Of a DNA stretch of 64,000 bases, positions 44,962 through 53,122 are shown piece after piece. Positions within the stretch are counted from its first letter, which is position 1. Each line of letters begins with the position of its first letter. The position numbers and the translations under genes are program-made. The notes beneath the pieces were generated by a model. It was not told the origin of the DNA and did not search any database. It saw only the letters and a list, made by a program, of their open reading frames with translations. The DNA is from Halomonas sp. CH40 (lineage in GTDB: Bacteria; Pseudomonadota; Gammaproteobacteria; Pseudomonadales; Halomonadaceae): the NCBI GenBank assembly GCA_041875495.1, contig CP112982.1, positions 434,001 to 498,000 of the forward strand, written 5' to 3'.

Positions 44962-46331
44962 AAACCCTGTTTATTAACGCCAGCGTGATCACCATGGACC
45001 CAGCGCTGGGTGAGTTAAGCAACGGCCAGGTGCTGGTTGAGGATGAGCAGATTGCGGCCGTGGGCCATGATCTGGTGGTAGGTGCGGATGCTGAGGTGAT
45101 TGACTGTAGTGGCGGCATCCTGATTCCCGGGCTGGTGAATGCCCATATGCATACCTGGCAGACCGGCCTGCGCGGCGTGGCGGCCAACTGGACGTTGCTG
45201 GAGTATTTTCGCCACGTACACCGTGGTCTGGCAGCGCTGTTCACGCCGGATGATATTTATATTGCCACCCGCATGGGTGCGATCAATCAGCTGAACTGTG
45301 GCACCACCACACTGGGTGACTGGTGCCATAACAACCCGACGCCAGAACACACCGACGCCGCCGTGCGTGGGCTGAAGGAGTCGGGGATTCGCGCCCTGTT
45401 TATGCACGGCTCGCCCAAGCCTGACCCCAAGCCCGGTCAGCCGCACTTTAGTGAAATTCCCCACCCGCGTCATGAAATCGAGCGCCTGTTGGCAGGGGAG
45501 CTGTCTGACCCTGATGGCCTGGTGACCCTGGGGATGGCGATTCTGGGGCCGCATTATTCCACCCTGGATGTCACTCTGCAGGACTTCGCGTTGGCCAAAG
45601 AATTCGGTCTGGTGGCGTCCATGCACCAGGGCGGTGGCGAAGCCGTGGCCCCCGGCGCCTGGGACGAAGTAGAAGCCCGTGGCCTGCTAGGCCCGGATAT
45701 CAATATTGTCCACGGCCAGAGCCTGGATGATGGCCAGATGGCTAGGTTCTGCGCTAGCGGCGTGACCTTTTCAGTGGCGCCGGAAAACGAGATGACTCAG
45801 GGCCACGGCTTTCCGGTCACTGGCCTGGTACGCCAGCACGGCGGCGTAGTTTCACTGGGCGTGGATCTTGAGTCAGTGCTTTCTGGCGATATGTTCAGCG
45901 TGGCCCGTGCTGCCCTGGGCATGCAGCGTTCCCTGGATAACGATGCCTCGCGCCGGGAGCAGGGCAAGATCCCCGATACCTCGACCATTACCACCCGGGA
46001 AGCGCTGGGCTGGATCACCCTGGATGGCGCGAAAGCCCTGGGGCTTGATGACCGCATTGGCAGCCTGACCCCAGGCAAGCAGGCGGATCTGGTACTGCTC
46101 GATAGTAATCAACTCAATATGCAGCCGGTTAACGAGCCGATTTCCAGCGTTGTCATGCAAACAAGCCTGGCCAACGTCGACAGCGTCATGGTGGCCGGGC
46201 AGTTCAAGAAACGTGGCGGTCGCCTGTTGATAAACACCCAGCCGGGTATTACCGAGCTTGCCGCGTCAGGCCATCGCATTCACGCCGAGTTGCTGGCGCG
46301 TGAAGCGCAATCCACACAGGAGGCACATTAA
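44958..46331 (+). CDS. Amidohydrolase of the aminohydrolase/deaminase group (TrzN/SsnA-like)
   Basis: A 457-residue metal-dependent hydrolase. The metal motif HMHTWQTG (about 62-69), MHQGGGEAV (about 222) with the next His, the HGQSLDD segment (about 250) and GVDLESVLSGD (about 303) in the position of the catalytic Asp place it in the cytosine-deaminase/chlorohydrolase branch. The C-terminus has the usual LTPGKQADLVLLD. Enzymes of this branch remove an amino or halogen group from a ring carbon or open a cyclic amide. The operon suggests action on a ring that ends up as a hydroxyquinol-like diol; the actual substrate is unknown. It overlaps the maleylacetate reductase gene by four bases. Confidence 0.85.
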   Translation: MKTLFINASVITMDPALGELSNGQVLVEDEQIAAVGHDLVVGADAEVIDCSGGILIPGLVNAHMHTWQTGLRGVAANWTLLEYFRHVHRGLAALFTPDDIYIATRMGAINQLNCGTTTLGDWCHNNPTPEHTDAAVRGLKESGIRALFMHGSPKPDPKPGQPHFSEIPHPRHEIERLLAGELSDPDGLVTLGMAILGPHYSTLDVTLQDFALAKEFGLVASMHQGGGEAVAPGAWDEVEARGLLGPDINIVHGQSLDDGQMARFCASGVTFSVAPENEMTQGHGFPVTGLVRQHGGVVSLGVDLESVLSGDMFSVARAALGMQRSLDNDASRREQGKIPDTSTITTREALGWITLDGAKALGLDDRIGSLTPGKQADLVLLDSNQLNMQPVNEPISSVVMQTSLANVDSVMVAGQFKKRGGRLLINTQPGITELAASGHRIHAELLAREAQSTQEAH

Positions 46332-47261
46332 ATGTCCCATTCATCCTCCAAGGTCGCCTGGGTTGGCCTGGGCAAGCTGGGCTTGCCGATGGCCACCCGG
46401 ATTATTCAGGCAGGGACGGCCGTTCAAGGCTTTGATCTTTCAGCACAGCGTCTGGCGCTCGCCGAAGACATAGGCATTACCCCGCATCCATCGCTTGCCA
46501 GCGCCGTAGCGGATTGTGATCTGGTGTTTGTCTCGATTCCCGATGACCGCGCCTTGATCAGTCTGTGCCTTGAGCCCGGCGAGCTGATCCGTCATATGGC
46601 ACCCGGCAGTATTCTGATCGAGACCAGCACGGTCAGCGTGGAAGCCTCAGCGCGGGTAGCTGAAGCAGCCAAGGCTCAAGGCATTGCCTATCTGCGCAGC
46701 CCGGTGTCAGGCAACCCGGTGGCAGCCGAGGCAGGCACGCTGTCGGCGATGGTGTCTGGCCCGCAAGCGGCGATGGAAACCGCCAAGCCGGTGTTTGATG
46801 CCTTTACCAAAGCGCAGTATTGGCTGGGTGACGAAGAGCAGGCTCGGGTCGCCAAGCTCGCGATCAACCTAATGATTGCGGTGAGTGCCGGGATGCTGAG
46901 CGAAGCCCTGACCCTGGCGCGTAAAGGCAACATTGAATGGGACGCCATGCTGGAGCTGATTTCTGACAGCGCGGTGGGCTCACCTATGGTGAAGTACAAG
47001 GTGCCGCCGCTTTCCCAGCGCGATTTTACCTCGACCTTTTCCGCCGCCCAGATGGCCAAGGATCTTGACCTGATCCTGAACTGTGCCCATGGCTCAGGGG
47101 TGTCGGCGCCGCTGGCAGCGCAAATGCGCGAAGCCTATACCGCGCTGATCGCCACCGGGCACGGCGATGATGACTATATCGCTACCGTACATCACACCGA
47201 GCGCCTTTCCGGGCTGGGTGAGCCAACGCCTGCACAGCAGGGAGGGCAAACACATGCGTAA
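46332..47261 (+). CDS. 3-hydroxyisobutyrate dehydrogenase-like NAD(P)-dependent oxidoreductase
   Basis: A 309-residue beta-hydroxyacid dehydrogenase. The Rossmann motif GLGKLGLPMA (about 12-21), the substrate motif YLRSPVSGNPVAAEAGTL (about 117-134) and the catalytic lysine in VAKLAINLMIA (about 173) are present. In place of the usual DAPVSGG it reads RSPVSGN, a deviation shared by some clade members, so the substrate may not be a simple hydroxyacid. It begins directly after the amidohydrolase stop and ends overlapping the dioxygenase start. Confidence 0.88.
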   Translation: MSHSSSKVAWVGLGKLGLPMATRIIQAGTAVQGFDLSAQRLALAEDIGITPHPSLASAVADCDLVFVSIPDDRALISLCLEPGELIRHMAPGSILIETSTVSVEASARVAEAAKAQGIAYLRSPVSGNPVAAEAGTLSAMVSGPQAAMETAKPVFDAFTKAQYWLGDEEQARVAKLAINLMIAVSAGMLSEALTLARKGNIEWDAMLELISDSAVGSPMVKYKVPPLSQRDFTSTFSAAQMAKDLDLILNCAHGSGVSAPLAAQMREAYTALIATGHGDDDYIATVHHTERLSGLGEPTPAQQGGQTHA

Positions 47262-48117
47262 CCTGACCACCGACAATATTACCCAGGCAGTGATTGATGA
47301 ATTTTCAAGCTGTGAGGACGAACGGCTTAAAACCTTGCTCAATGGCTTGGTAAAACATCTGCATGCCTATCTGCGCGAGGTGCAGCCCACTGAACAAGAG
47401 TGGACCCAGGCGATTGAGTTTCTGACCCGTACCGGGCAGATATGCGATGACGAGCGCCAGGAGTTCATCCTGCTGTCCGACACCCTGGGCGTGACCATGC
47501 TGGTGGATGCCATCAACCACCCAAGCAGTGACCCCAAGATCACCGAAAGTACCGTGTTGGGGCCTTTCTACGTCGCTGACCCTCCCCAGGCGAACCAGGG
47601 CGACGCCATCAACTGGGGCGTTGAAGGTGAGCCGTTATTTGTTGAGGGTCATGTCCACGATGATCAGGGTAAGCCGCTGGCGAATGTCACCATTGATGTC
47701 TGGCAGTCAGACAGTGAAGGCTTTTATGACGTCCAGAAGCCTGAGCTTGAAAGCGCCTCGTTACGCGCGCGCTTTCACACCGACGACCAGGGGCGTTATG
47801 CCTTCTGGACGGTGACGCCATCGCCTTACCCGATTCCGACCGATGGGCCGGTGGGCAAGATGCTCGAAACCACTGGGCGCCACCCGTATCGCCCTGCCCA
47901 CGTACATTTCATGCTGATGGCGCCAGGGTACGAAACCCTGGTGACCCAGATTTTTGCCGAAGACGATCCCTATCTGGATTCCGATGCGGTCTTTGGGGTG
48001 AAGGATTCGCTGGTCAAGACATTTACTCAGCAACCTGCAGGGCAGGGGCCTGATGGCCGGCAGATGGAAACCCCTTACCGCTACTTTACTTATGATTTTG
48101 GCCTGAAAGCGTCCTGA
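47254..48117 (+). CDS. Intradiol ring-cleavage dioxygenase (hydroxyquinol 1,2-dioxygenase type)
   Basis: Non-haem Fe(III) dioxygenase that opens hydroxyquinol (benzene-1,2,4-triol) to maleylacetate, or a related catechol. The 287-residue protein has the N-terminal linker domain (about 1-100) and the catalytic domain with LGPFYVADPP, then the ligands in VWQSDSEGFYD, SPYPIPTDGPVGKML and HPYRPAHVHFML (Tyr, Tyr, His, His). The ATG at 47254 has GGAGGG upstream and overlaps the preceding gene by eight bases. The maleylacetate reductase in the same operon makes hydroxyquinol the best guess for the substrate. Confidence 0.92.
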   Translation: MRNLTTDNITQAVIDEFSSCEDERLKTLLNGLVKHLHAYLREVQPTEQEWTQAIEFLTRTGQICDDERQEFILLSDTLGVTMLVDAINHPSSDPKITESTVLGPFYVADPPQANQGDAINWGVEGEPLFVEGHVHDDQGKPLANVTIDVWQSDSEGFYDVQKPELESASLRARFHTDDQGRYAFWTVTPSPYPIPTDGPVGKMLETTGRHPYRPAHVHFMLMAPGYETLVTQIFAEDDPYLDSDAVFGVKDSLVKTFTQQPAGQGPDGRQMETPYRYFTYDFGLKAS

Positions 48118-48175
48118 AGGGCGCCCATGAACGTCCGGCTCCTGTCGAGCCGTTTACACCACGAGAGGAAATGAC

Positions 48176-48766
48176 ATGAGCAAGATTGATCAAGCGGCTA
48201 TTGCCAGCCTGTTTACCGAAGCACGTACCCATAACGTCTGGCAGGACCGTCAGGTGAGCGAAGAAACCCTGCGTGAGCTTTATGAGGTGATGCGCTTTGG
48301 CCCTACCTCCATGAACTGCCAGCCGTCGCGGATTATTTTTCTGACCACTGACGAAGCCAAGGAACGTCTGAAGCCAGCACTGCTGCCGGGCAACCAGGAA
48401 AAGACCATGAAAGCCCCGGTCGTGGCTGTGGTGGGTTTTGATACCGAGTTTTATGAGCATTTGCCGCGCATGTTTGCTCACAACAAAGATGCCAAATCAC
48501 TGTTCGAAGGTAAGCCGGACTTCATTCATTCTACCGCCTTCCGCAACAGCTCGATTCAGGGCGGCTATCTGATCATGGCTGCTCGCGCACTCGGCCTGGA
48601 TGCTGGCCCGATGTCCGGCTTCAATAACGCTGCCGTCGATGAAGAGTTCTTCCCGGATGGCAAGGTGAAAAGCAACTTCCTGTGCAACCTGGGCTATGGC
48701 GATCCAGAAGCGCTGTTCCCGCGTGGCGACCGCTTCGCCTTTGAGGAAGTCTGCCAGATTCTGTGA
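48176..48766 (+). CDS. RutE-like malonic semialdehyde reductase / nitroreductase family
   Basis: A 196-residue FMN-dependent reductase that follows E. coli RutE almost end to end: LFTEARTHNVWQ, MRFGPTSMNCQPSRI, LGLDAGPMSGFNNAAVDEEFF and NLGYGD. RutE reduces malonic semialdehyde to 3-hydroxypropionate in the pyrimidine ring breakdown pathway. None of the other rut genes is present, so here it may reduce another aldehyde, enone or nitro group in the ring pathway. It is the last gene before a terminator. Confidence 0.88.
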   Translation: MSKIDQAAIASLFTEARTHNVWQDRQVSEETLRELYEVMRFGPTSMNCQPSRIIFLTTDEAKERLKPALLPGNQEKTMKAPVVAVVGFDTEFYEHLPRMFAHNKDAKSLFEGKPDFIHSTAFRNSSIQGGYLIMAARALGLDAGPMSGFNNAAVDEEFFPDGKVKSNFLCNLGYGDPEALFPRGDRFAFEEVCQIL

Positions 48767-48816
48767 GCCTGCCGGGATTTATTCCGGTTAGCGTGTGACA
48801 GAATCAAAGATCCGAA

Positions 48817-48847
48817 AGGGGCCGTGACGATCATGGCCTCTTTTTTT
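48817..48847 (+). terminator. Rho-independent terminator of the ring-cleavage operon
   Basis: The arms AGGGGCC and GGCCTCT (one G-T pair) around an 11-base loop are followed by TTTTTTT. It lies 50 bases after the RutE-like stop and closes the operon from 39184. Confidence 0.85.
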
Positions 48848-48852
48848 ATCCG

Positions 48853-48886
48853 CAGGCTTTCTATCTACAGGCTTTTTTCTACAGAC
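48853..48886. repeat. Imperfect 15-bp tandem repeat before the TauE/SafE gene
   Basis: CAGGCTTTCTATCTA is followed directly by CAGGCTTTTTTCTA and CAG. It is a short degenerate duplication in the leader between the terminator and the permease gene. Confidence 0.6.
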
Positions 48887-48910
48887 TGTGGCGCATAAAA
48901 GAGGCGTATC

Positions 48911-49648
48911 ATGACAATTGATTGGGTGTTCGTTCTGCTGATGGTCGTCGCTGTGCTGCTGACCGGTATTTCCAAATCAGGTTTTGCCGGTGGCGTGGGC
49001 GTTGTGGCCGTACCCTTGATCTCGCTCAAGGCGAGCCCGGCCTTTGCGGTGGCGGTCATGCTGCCGCTGCTGATCGTGATGGATGTGTTCAGTCTCAAGG
49101 CGTGGTGGCGCCAGCGGGTCGATCGTTTACTGTGGTTGATGTTTCCTCCTGCCATCTTAGGGGTGGTGATTGGCTATTTCACCTACGGCTGGTTTGATGA
49201 AGCACTGTTGAAGTTACTGTTGGGTATTTTTTCGGTACTGTTTGGCTTGTGGGGGCTATTCAAGCCGCTACGCGGTAAGTTAATGCCTGGCTGGGTGGGG
49301 TGGCTGTGCGGCGGGATAGCAGGCTTTACCAGCTTTATTGCCCATGCGGGTGGCCCGCCGTTGAATTTTTACCTGCTGCAGTGCCAGCTGACCAAGCAGC
49401 AGTTTCTGGGCACTGCCGTGGTGTTTCTGGCGATTACCAATCTGGTCAAGCTGGTGCCTTACACTCTGCTGGGTCTGATCAATATTGATAACCTGACCAT
49501 AGCGCTGCTACTGATACCGGTGGCGTGGTTAGGCGTGAAGTTGGGGCTAGTGATTCAGAAACGCATTGATGGCGAGCTGTTTTTCCGGATCATCCTGGTT
49601 CTGCTGATTCTGTTAGGGTTTCGACTTATCATGGATGGCATAAGTTAA
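48911..49648 (+). CDS. TauE/SafE family (sulfite/organic anion) permease
   Basis: A 245-residue membrane protein with about eight hydrophobic segments. The N-terminal GISKSGFAGGVGVVAVPLISL (about 19-39) and the repeat HAGGPPLNFYLL (about 151-162) are the two inverted family signatures. Members export sulfite, sulfoacetate or other organic anions. It follows the terminator of the ring-cleavage operon, so it may be transcribed separately, perhaps with the regulator 49 bases downstream. Confidence 0.88.
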   Translation: MTIDWVFVLLMVVAVLLTGISKSGFAGGVGVVAVPLISLKASPAFAVAVMLPLLIVMDVFSLKAWWRQRVDRLLWLMFPPAILGVVIGYFTYGWFDEALLKLLLGIFSVLFGLWGLFKPLRGKLMPGWVGWLCGGIAGFTSFIAHAGGPPLNFYLLQCQLTKQQFLGTAVVFLAITNLVKLVPYTLLGLINIDNLTIALLLIPVAWLGVKLGLVIQKRIDGELFFRIILVLLILLGFRLIMDGIS

Positions 49649-49696
49649 ATCATGAAAAACAGGCCTTTACTGGCCAAATGATCAAGTGAGGCCGTG

Positions 49697-50548
49697 ATGA
49701 GAAATACGCCGATGGTCGGTCAAGCCGGGTTAGATGACGTCAATCCTGAAGGGCCTTACGACAAGCTATCGCAAATACCGGTATCGAGAATATCCAGCAC
49801 CGAGCTTGCGCGCTTTATTGATTTTATTGAAAAGCTGGAAGATGAGACCGAAAGCACTTTGAGCATGTCGCCGGGCTATCGCGAAATGCGCATGCTGTTG
49901 CACCTTATGCGCAATCACCTGGCTGGCAGGTTGACGACGCCCACCTCACTGGCGGATGCCTCCGGGCTTTCATACGGTACTGCCAAGCGGGGGATTGAAA
50001 GTATTCGTCAGCGTGGCCTGATTATTTCACGGCCCAGAACCAAAACCGGCAAGACCGTTTCTCTGCACCCATCGCCTGAAATGATTGAGGAGTGGGAGCG
50101 TTACGCCGAGCGGATCAAGGGAATCCTCGGGCCGCTGTTCGGGATAGACCCTGCCTCTGAGTCAGCCAGCAAGATATTTTTAGGGGCGTCAGCGTCACAG
50201 CCGGTGATATCCACGCCAGCGGTGCTTTCTGCTCGGCTTGAATTGAAAGGTGGGCTGCGGGTGTTAGCCCATGCCGACCCCACCTTTATGGCCATGCACA
50301 ACCTTAAGCGCCAGCTGGAATCGATCTTTGGGCTGGAGATTCGCAACAAGGCGCGTTCGATTGATAACCTGCTGGAAGACATTCACTATAATGCGCGCCT
50401 GACGAAATCACGCTACGACATTGTGGCCTGCGACCTGCCCTGGTTTGGTGATCTGGCGGCCAGCGGTATCCTGATGCCGCTGGATGGATTCCCGCTAAGG
50501 GCATGCGGGAATGACGGTTTGGCGGGGCCGACCCTCATTCCCGAATGA
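49697..50548 (+). CDS. Winged-helix regulator fused to a solute-binding domain, C-terminally truncated
   Basis: A 283-residue protein. Residues about 60-130 form a winged helix (SLADASGLSYGTAKRGIESI, then RGLIISRPRTKTGKTVSL). Residues about 170-268 read like the first lobe of a family 1 ABC solute-binding protein (LRVLAHADPTFMAMHNL, IDNLLEDI, DIVACDLPWFGDLAASGILMPLDG), here without a signal peptide, hence a cytoplasmic ligand sensor. The domain stops after PLDG, and the last residues (GFPLRACGNDG...) are encoded by a REP-like element, so the second lobe is missing. The ATG at 49697 is used; a GTG sits just upstream. It may have controlled the neighbouring catabolic operon and may now be non-functional. 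Confidence 0.7.
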   Translation: MRNTPMVGQAGLDDVNPEGPYDKLSQIPVSRISSTELARFIDFIEKLEDETESTLSMSPGYREMRMLLHLMRNHLAGRLTTPTSLADASGLSYGTAKRGIESIRQRGLIISRPRTKTGKTVSLHPSPEMIEEWERYAERIKGILGPLFGIDPASESASKIFLGASASQPVISTPAVLSARLELKGGLRVLAHADPTFMAMHNLKRQLESIFGLEIRNKARSIDNLLEDIHYNARLTKSRYDIVACDLPWFGDLAASGILMPLDGFPLRACGNDGLAGPTLIPE

Positions 50549-50551
50549 GGG
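50484..50551. repeat. REP-like element with two hairpins at a gene 3' end
   Basis: ATTCCCGC (50488-50495) pairs with GCGGGAAT (50505-50512), and CCCTCATTC with GAATGAGGG (50532-50551). The bases between share CGGGAATGACGGTTT with the array at 25914-26031. The element spans the 3' end of the truncated regulator and reaches the stop of the convergent SDR gene. It may also end transcription from both sides. Confidence 0.75.
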
Positions 50552-51355
50552 TTACTGCATGATCATGCCGCCATCAATCATCAGCAGCTGGCCGGTCATG
50601 TAATCAGATTCAGCGCTGGCCAGAAAGGAGGCGGTGCCGACCACGTCTTCCGGGTAGGAGTAGCGCTTCATCAGAATCATTTTCTCGGCCAGTTCATCCA
50701 TCGACTGGCCCTGCTTTTCAAACTTGCCGATGCTGACCAGATCCTTGTCGAGCTGTTCCCATAGTTCGGTGCGCACCACGCCGGGGCCGTAGCCGTTAAC
50801 AGTTATGTTGTGGTCGACCAGCGCCTTGGCGCCGCCGTTGATCATGGCCAGTACCGCATGTTTGCTGCATGAGTAGGGCACCACGTCGTCAAACGCCTGA
50901 CGAGACAGAATCGAGCCTACGTTAATGATTTTATAAGGGCCGTTTTCCTTGCCCTGATCAATCATCTGCTTGGCCGCTTCCTGCATACCGAGCAGGCAGC
51001 CCAGCGCATTGACATCCATGATCTGGTGCCAGTTTTCTTCGGTAATATCTAGGAACATCAACGGCTTGTTGATACCCGCATTATTGACCATCACGTTCAG
51101 GCTACCAAAGGCATCGACCGTGGCCTGAACCGCCGCCTGCACATCGGCCCGGTCAGTGACGTTGAGCTTGATCGCGATGGCCTCGCCACCGTTGGCCTTG
51201 ATGCGCGCAGCCACTTCCTCGCACCCTTCAAGATTGAGATCCGCCACGCATACCTTGGCGCCCTGAGCGGCGTAGTGTTCGGCCACGGCGGCGCCCATGC
51301 CACGTGCAGCGCCAGTAATCAGGCAGTGTTTACCTTGGAGTCGAGTGTTGTCCAT
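50552..51355 (-). CDS. Short-chain dehydrogenase/reductase (SDR family)
   Basis: A 267-residue classical SDR. TGAARGMGAAVAEHYA (about 14-29) is the nucleotide-binding glycine motif, NNAGINKP the NAG motif, a Ser near residue 155 (SILSRQAF), and YSCSKHAV (about 163) the catalytic Tyr-x-x-x-Lys. An Asp follows the second beta strand (VADLN), favouring NAD(H). It resembles acetoin/butanediol or sugar alcohol dehydrogenases; the substrate is unknown. It is convergent with the regulator and divergent from the pirin gene. Confidence 0.88.
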   Translation of the reverse strand: MDNTRLQGKHCLITGAARGMGAAVAEHYAAQGAKVCVADLNLEGCEEVAARIKANGGEAIAIKLNVTDRADVQAAVQATVDAFGSLNVMVNNAGINKPLMFLDITEENWHQIMDVNALGCLLGMQEAAKQMIDQGKENGPYKIINVGSILSRQAFDDVVPYSCSKHAVLAMINGGAKALVDHNITVNGYGPGVVRTELWEQLDKDLVSIGKFEKQGQSMDELAEKMILMKRYSYPEDVVGTASFLASAESDYMTGQLLMIDGGMIMQ

Positions 51356-51455
51356 GAGGTCACCTTGTAAGTCTTATTGTGAGTCGTTCCATGCCGCAAC
51401 GGATCTAAGGTCGGGCGTATGGAATTGGCGTTAACAAGGGCTGTCATTACGTCGG

Positions 51456-51469
51456 TGTCATGAATGACA
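51456..51469. promoter_or_regulatory. TGTCAT palindrome in the SDR-pirin divergent region
   Basis: TGTCATGAATGACA is a perfect inverted repeat about 100 bases upstream of the SDR start. Further TGTCAT or ATGACA half sites lie at about 51442 and 51524. It is a plausible operator for the SDR gene. The rest of the 337-base region 51356-51692 shows nothing I can assign. Confidence 0.4.
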
Positions 51470-51692
51470 GAATTTGTTTCCTTGTGTGGGCATATTCTCG
51501 ACAGGTCATACGGGCAATGACAGCTTGCCCCAACGCTAATATGACCAGATTGGACGTTTCTGCAGGAGGAGGAGTGAGCATGAAGAGTCAATCAAATTTA
51601 TTGTGACGGTGGAGAGAAATATTTCACCTTTACCAAAGGCCTGGTGAGTGTGAAATTGATCGTTGTGATTGATATCAATACTGGAGTCCAGC

Positions 51693-52382
51693 ATGCAGAT
51701 TAGACGTTCTGAAGATCGCGGTAAGGGTAACCATGGCTGGTTGCGCTCGTTTCATACCTTTTCCTTTGCTGGCTACATGGACCCGGCGCATATGGGGTTT
51801 CGCGCCCTGCGCGTGATCAATGAAGACAGAGTCACCCCGGGAAATGGGTTTGGGGCCCACCCACACCGTGATATGGAGATCATTTCCTATGTGCTGGAAG
51901 GGGAAATAGAGCACCGCGACAACATGGGCAACGGCGCCATCGCCCGCCCAGGAGATGTTCAACGGATGTCCGCAGGCACAGGCGTGGTGCATAGCGAGTT
52001 TAACCATTCAAATGAAAACGGCCTGCACTTTCTGCAGATATGGATTGAACCTGCCAAACTGGGTATTCCGCCCAGCTACGAGCAAAAAGCGTTCCCCGTG
52101 GCAAGCCGCACGGCGCAATGGCGGCTGGTGGTGTCTCAGGATGGCAGGCACGACTCGGTAAGTATCAACCAGGATGTCAATCTCTACGCGGGTCTGTTTC
52201 AGCAAGGCGACAACATCACGCCGCCGCCATCGCGCTATGCCTGGCTGCATGTGGCGAAAGGCAATCTGGAGGTTAACGGTACCTTGCTCAGTACTGGCGA
52301 CGCCGCCTCTTTCGCACCGGAGGAAACCATCCAGGTAAACTGCCCGGATCATGCCGACGTACTGTTGTTTGATCTGGCCTGA
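51693..52382 (+). CDS. Pirin family protein (quercetinase-like cupin)
   Basis: A 229-residue bicupin of the pirin/YhhW family. The metal-binding N-terminal cupin reads RVINEDRVTPGNGFGAHPHRDMEIISYVLEGEIEHRD (about 40-76) with the His-x-His and Glu ligands, then TGVVHSEFNHS with the fourth histidine. Some members oxidise quercetin; others act as redox-sensitive regulators. The ATG at 51693 has GGAG upstream. It is a single gene with its own terminator. Confidence 0.9.
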   Translation: MQIRRSEDRGKGNHGWLRSFHTFSFAGYMDPAHMGFRALRVINEDRVTPGNGFGAHPHRDMEIISYVLEGEIEHRDNMGNGAIARPGDVQRMSAGTGVVHSEFNHSNENGLHFLQIWIEPAKLGIPPSYEQKAFPVASRTAQWRLVVSQDGRHDSVSINQDVNLYAGLFQQGDNITPPPSRYAWLHVAKGNLEVNGTLLSTGDAASFAPEETIQVNCPDHADVLLFDLA

Positions 52383-52428
52383 ACAGGTGACGTAACGGCA
52401 CTCAAAACGTTTGGCTGAGACATAAAAA

Positions 52429-52465
52429 AAACAGCAGCTGCCTTCAGGCACTGCTGCTGTTTTTA
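52429..52465 (+). terminator. Rho-independent terminator of the pirin gene
   Basis: The arms AACAGCAGC-GCC and GGC-GCTGCTGTT form a long hairpin with a TTCA loop, followed by TTTTT. The A-run on the 5' side suggests it also works on the other strand. Confidence 0.9.
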
Positions 52466-52838
52466 ACGTTATGCGCGAAATTCCACGTCCAAGCCACGCA
52501 TTGGGCGTGGATGGATAGCGCGCCGTCCGTCAGGACGGCCTGATTGAGTTGTCATGCGTTGTGTTTTGATATTGATACGCACCTTTTTCCTGATATATTT
52601 ACAGTAGGTGTCAATCAAAAGGCGACCCATGTTTGTTAACCGCGTTGAACGCATCACCATTCGCCCCGGCCATGCTAATCATGCGGCATGCCGTCGGCTG
52701 TGTGTGGCAACGCGAAAAGTGGCCAATGCCACGTTGTATCACATGCGACAGGCACTCTTTGCCGAGGCGCCGATCAGTGCTAGTCAAGCTGACAAAATCC
52801 TCAAGCGTGAGCATAAGGACGTGTATGGACTCCTCCTC

Positions 52839-53122
52839 TATTGCAAGCACTTTGTTTGGTCGCGACTAAGGTACGACTGCCTACGTGTATTCGGTCTCTC
52901 TAATGATGCCGTTTTTTAGCATCAGACCCTAATGGGCTATCCGCGCACTGGTTCCCAATCGTTTACACGAGCTCGTGGCTCCATGTCCTTTAGGGGTTTC
53001 CCCGTGCCGGTTCGACCTGTTCGCCATCAATCAAAATGCCATGCAATCGCGGTGTGGAAGATCTCCAACAAAATTTTCGATACCGACTATTTCGAAGACG
53101 TGTCTATCTTCAACTAACTCAC
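52839..53122 (-). ncRNA. Candidate bridge RNA / seekRNA of the IS1111-type element
   Basis: IS110-family elements make a guide RNA from their long non-coding end, which in the IS1111 group lies downstream of the transposase. This 284-base region has no open reading frame of note but several hairpins (TGATGC/GCATCA at 52904-52926, GAAGA/TCTTC near 53093-53111). The segment 52876-52890 reads ACTGCCT followed by ACGTGTAT: the second part is identical to the eight bases directly left of the insertion (52819-52826) and the first to 54276-54282 in the right flank. The exact RNA ends are unknown. Confidence 0.5.

Noticed and set aside
48176..48766. RutE-like gene as evidence for a pyrimidine-degrading rut operon
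   Set aside because: No rutA, rutB, rutC, rutD, rutF or rutG genes accompany it; the neighbours are ring-cleavage genes.
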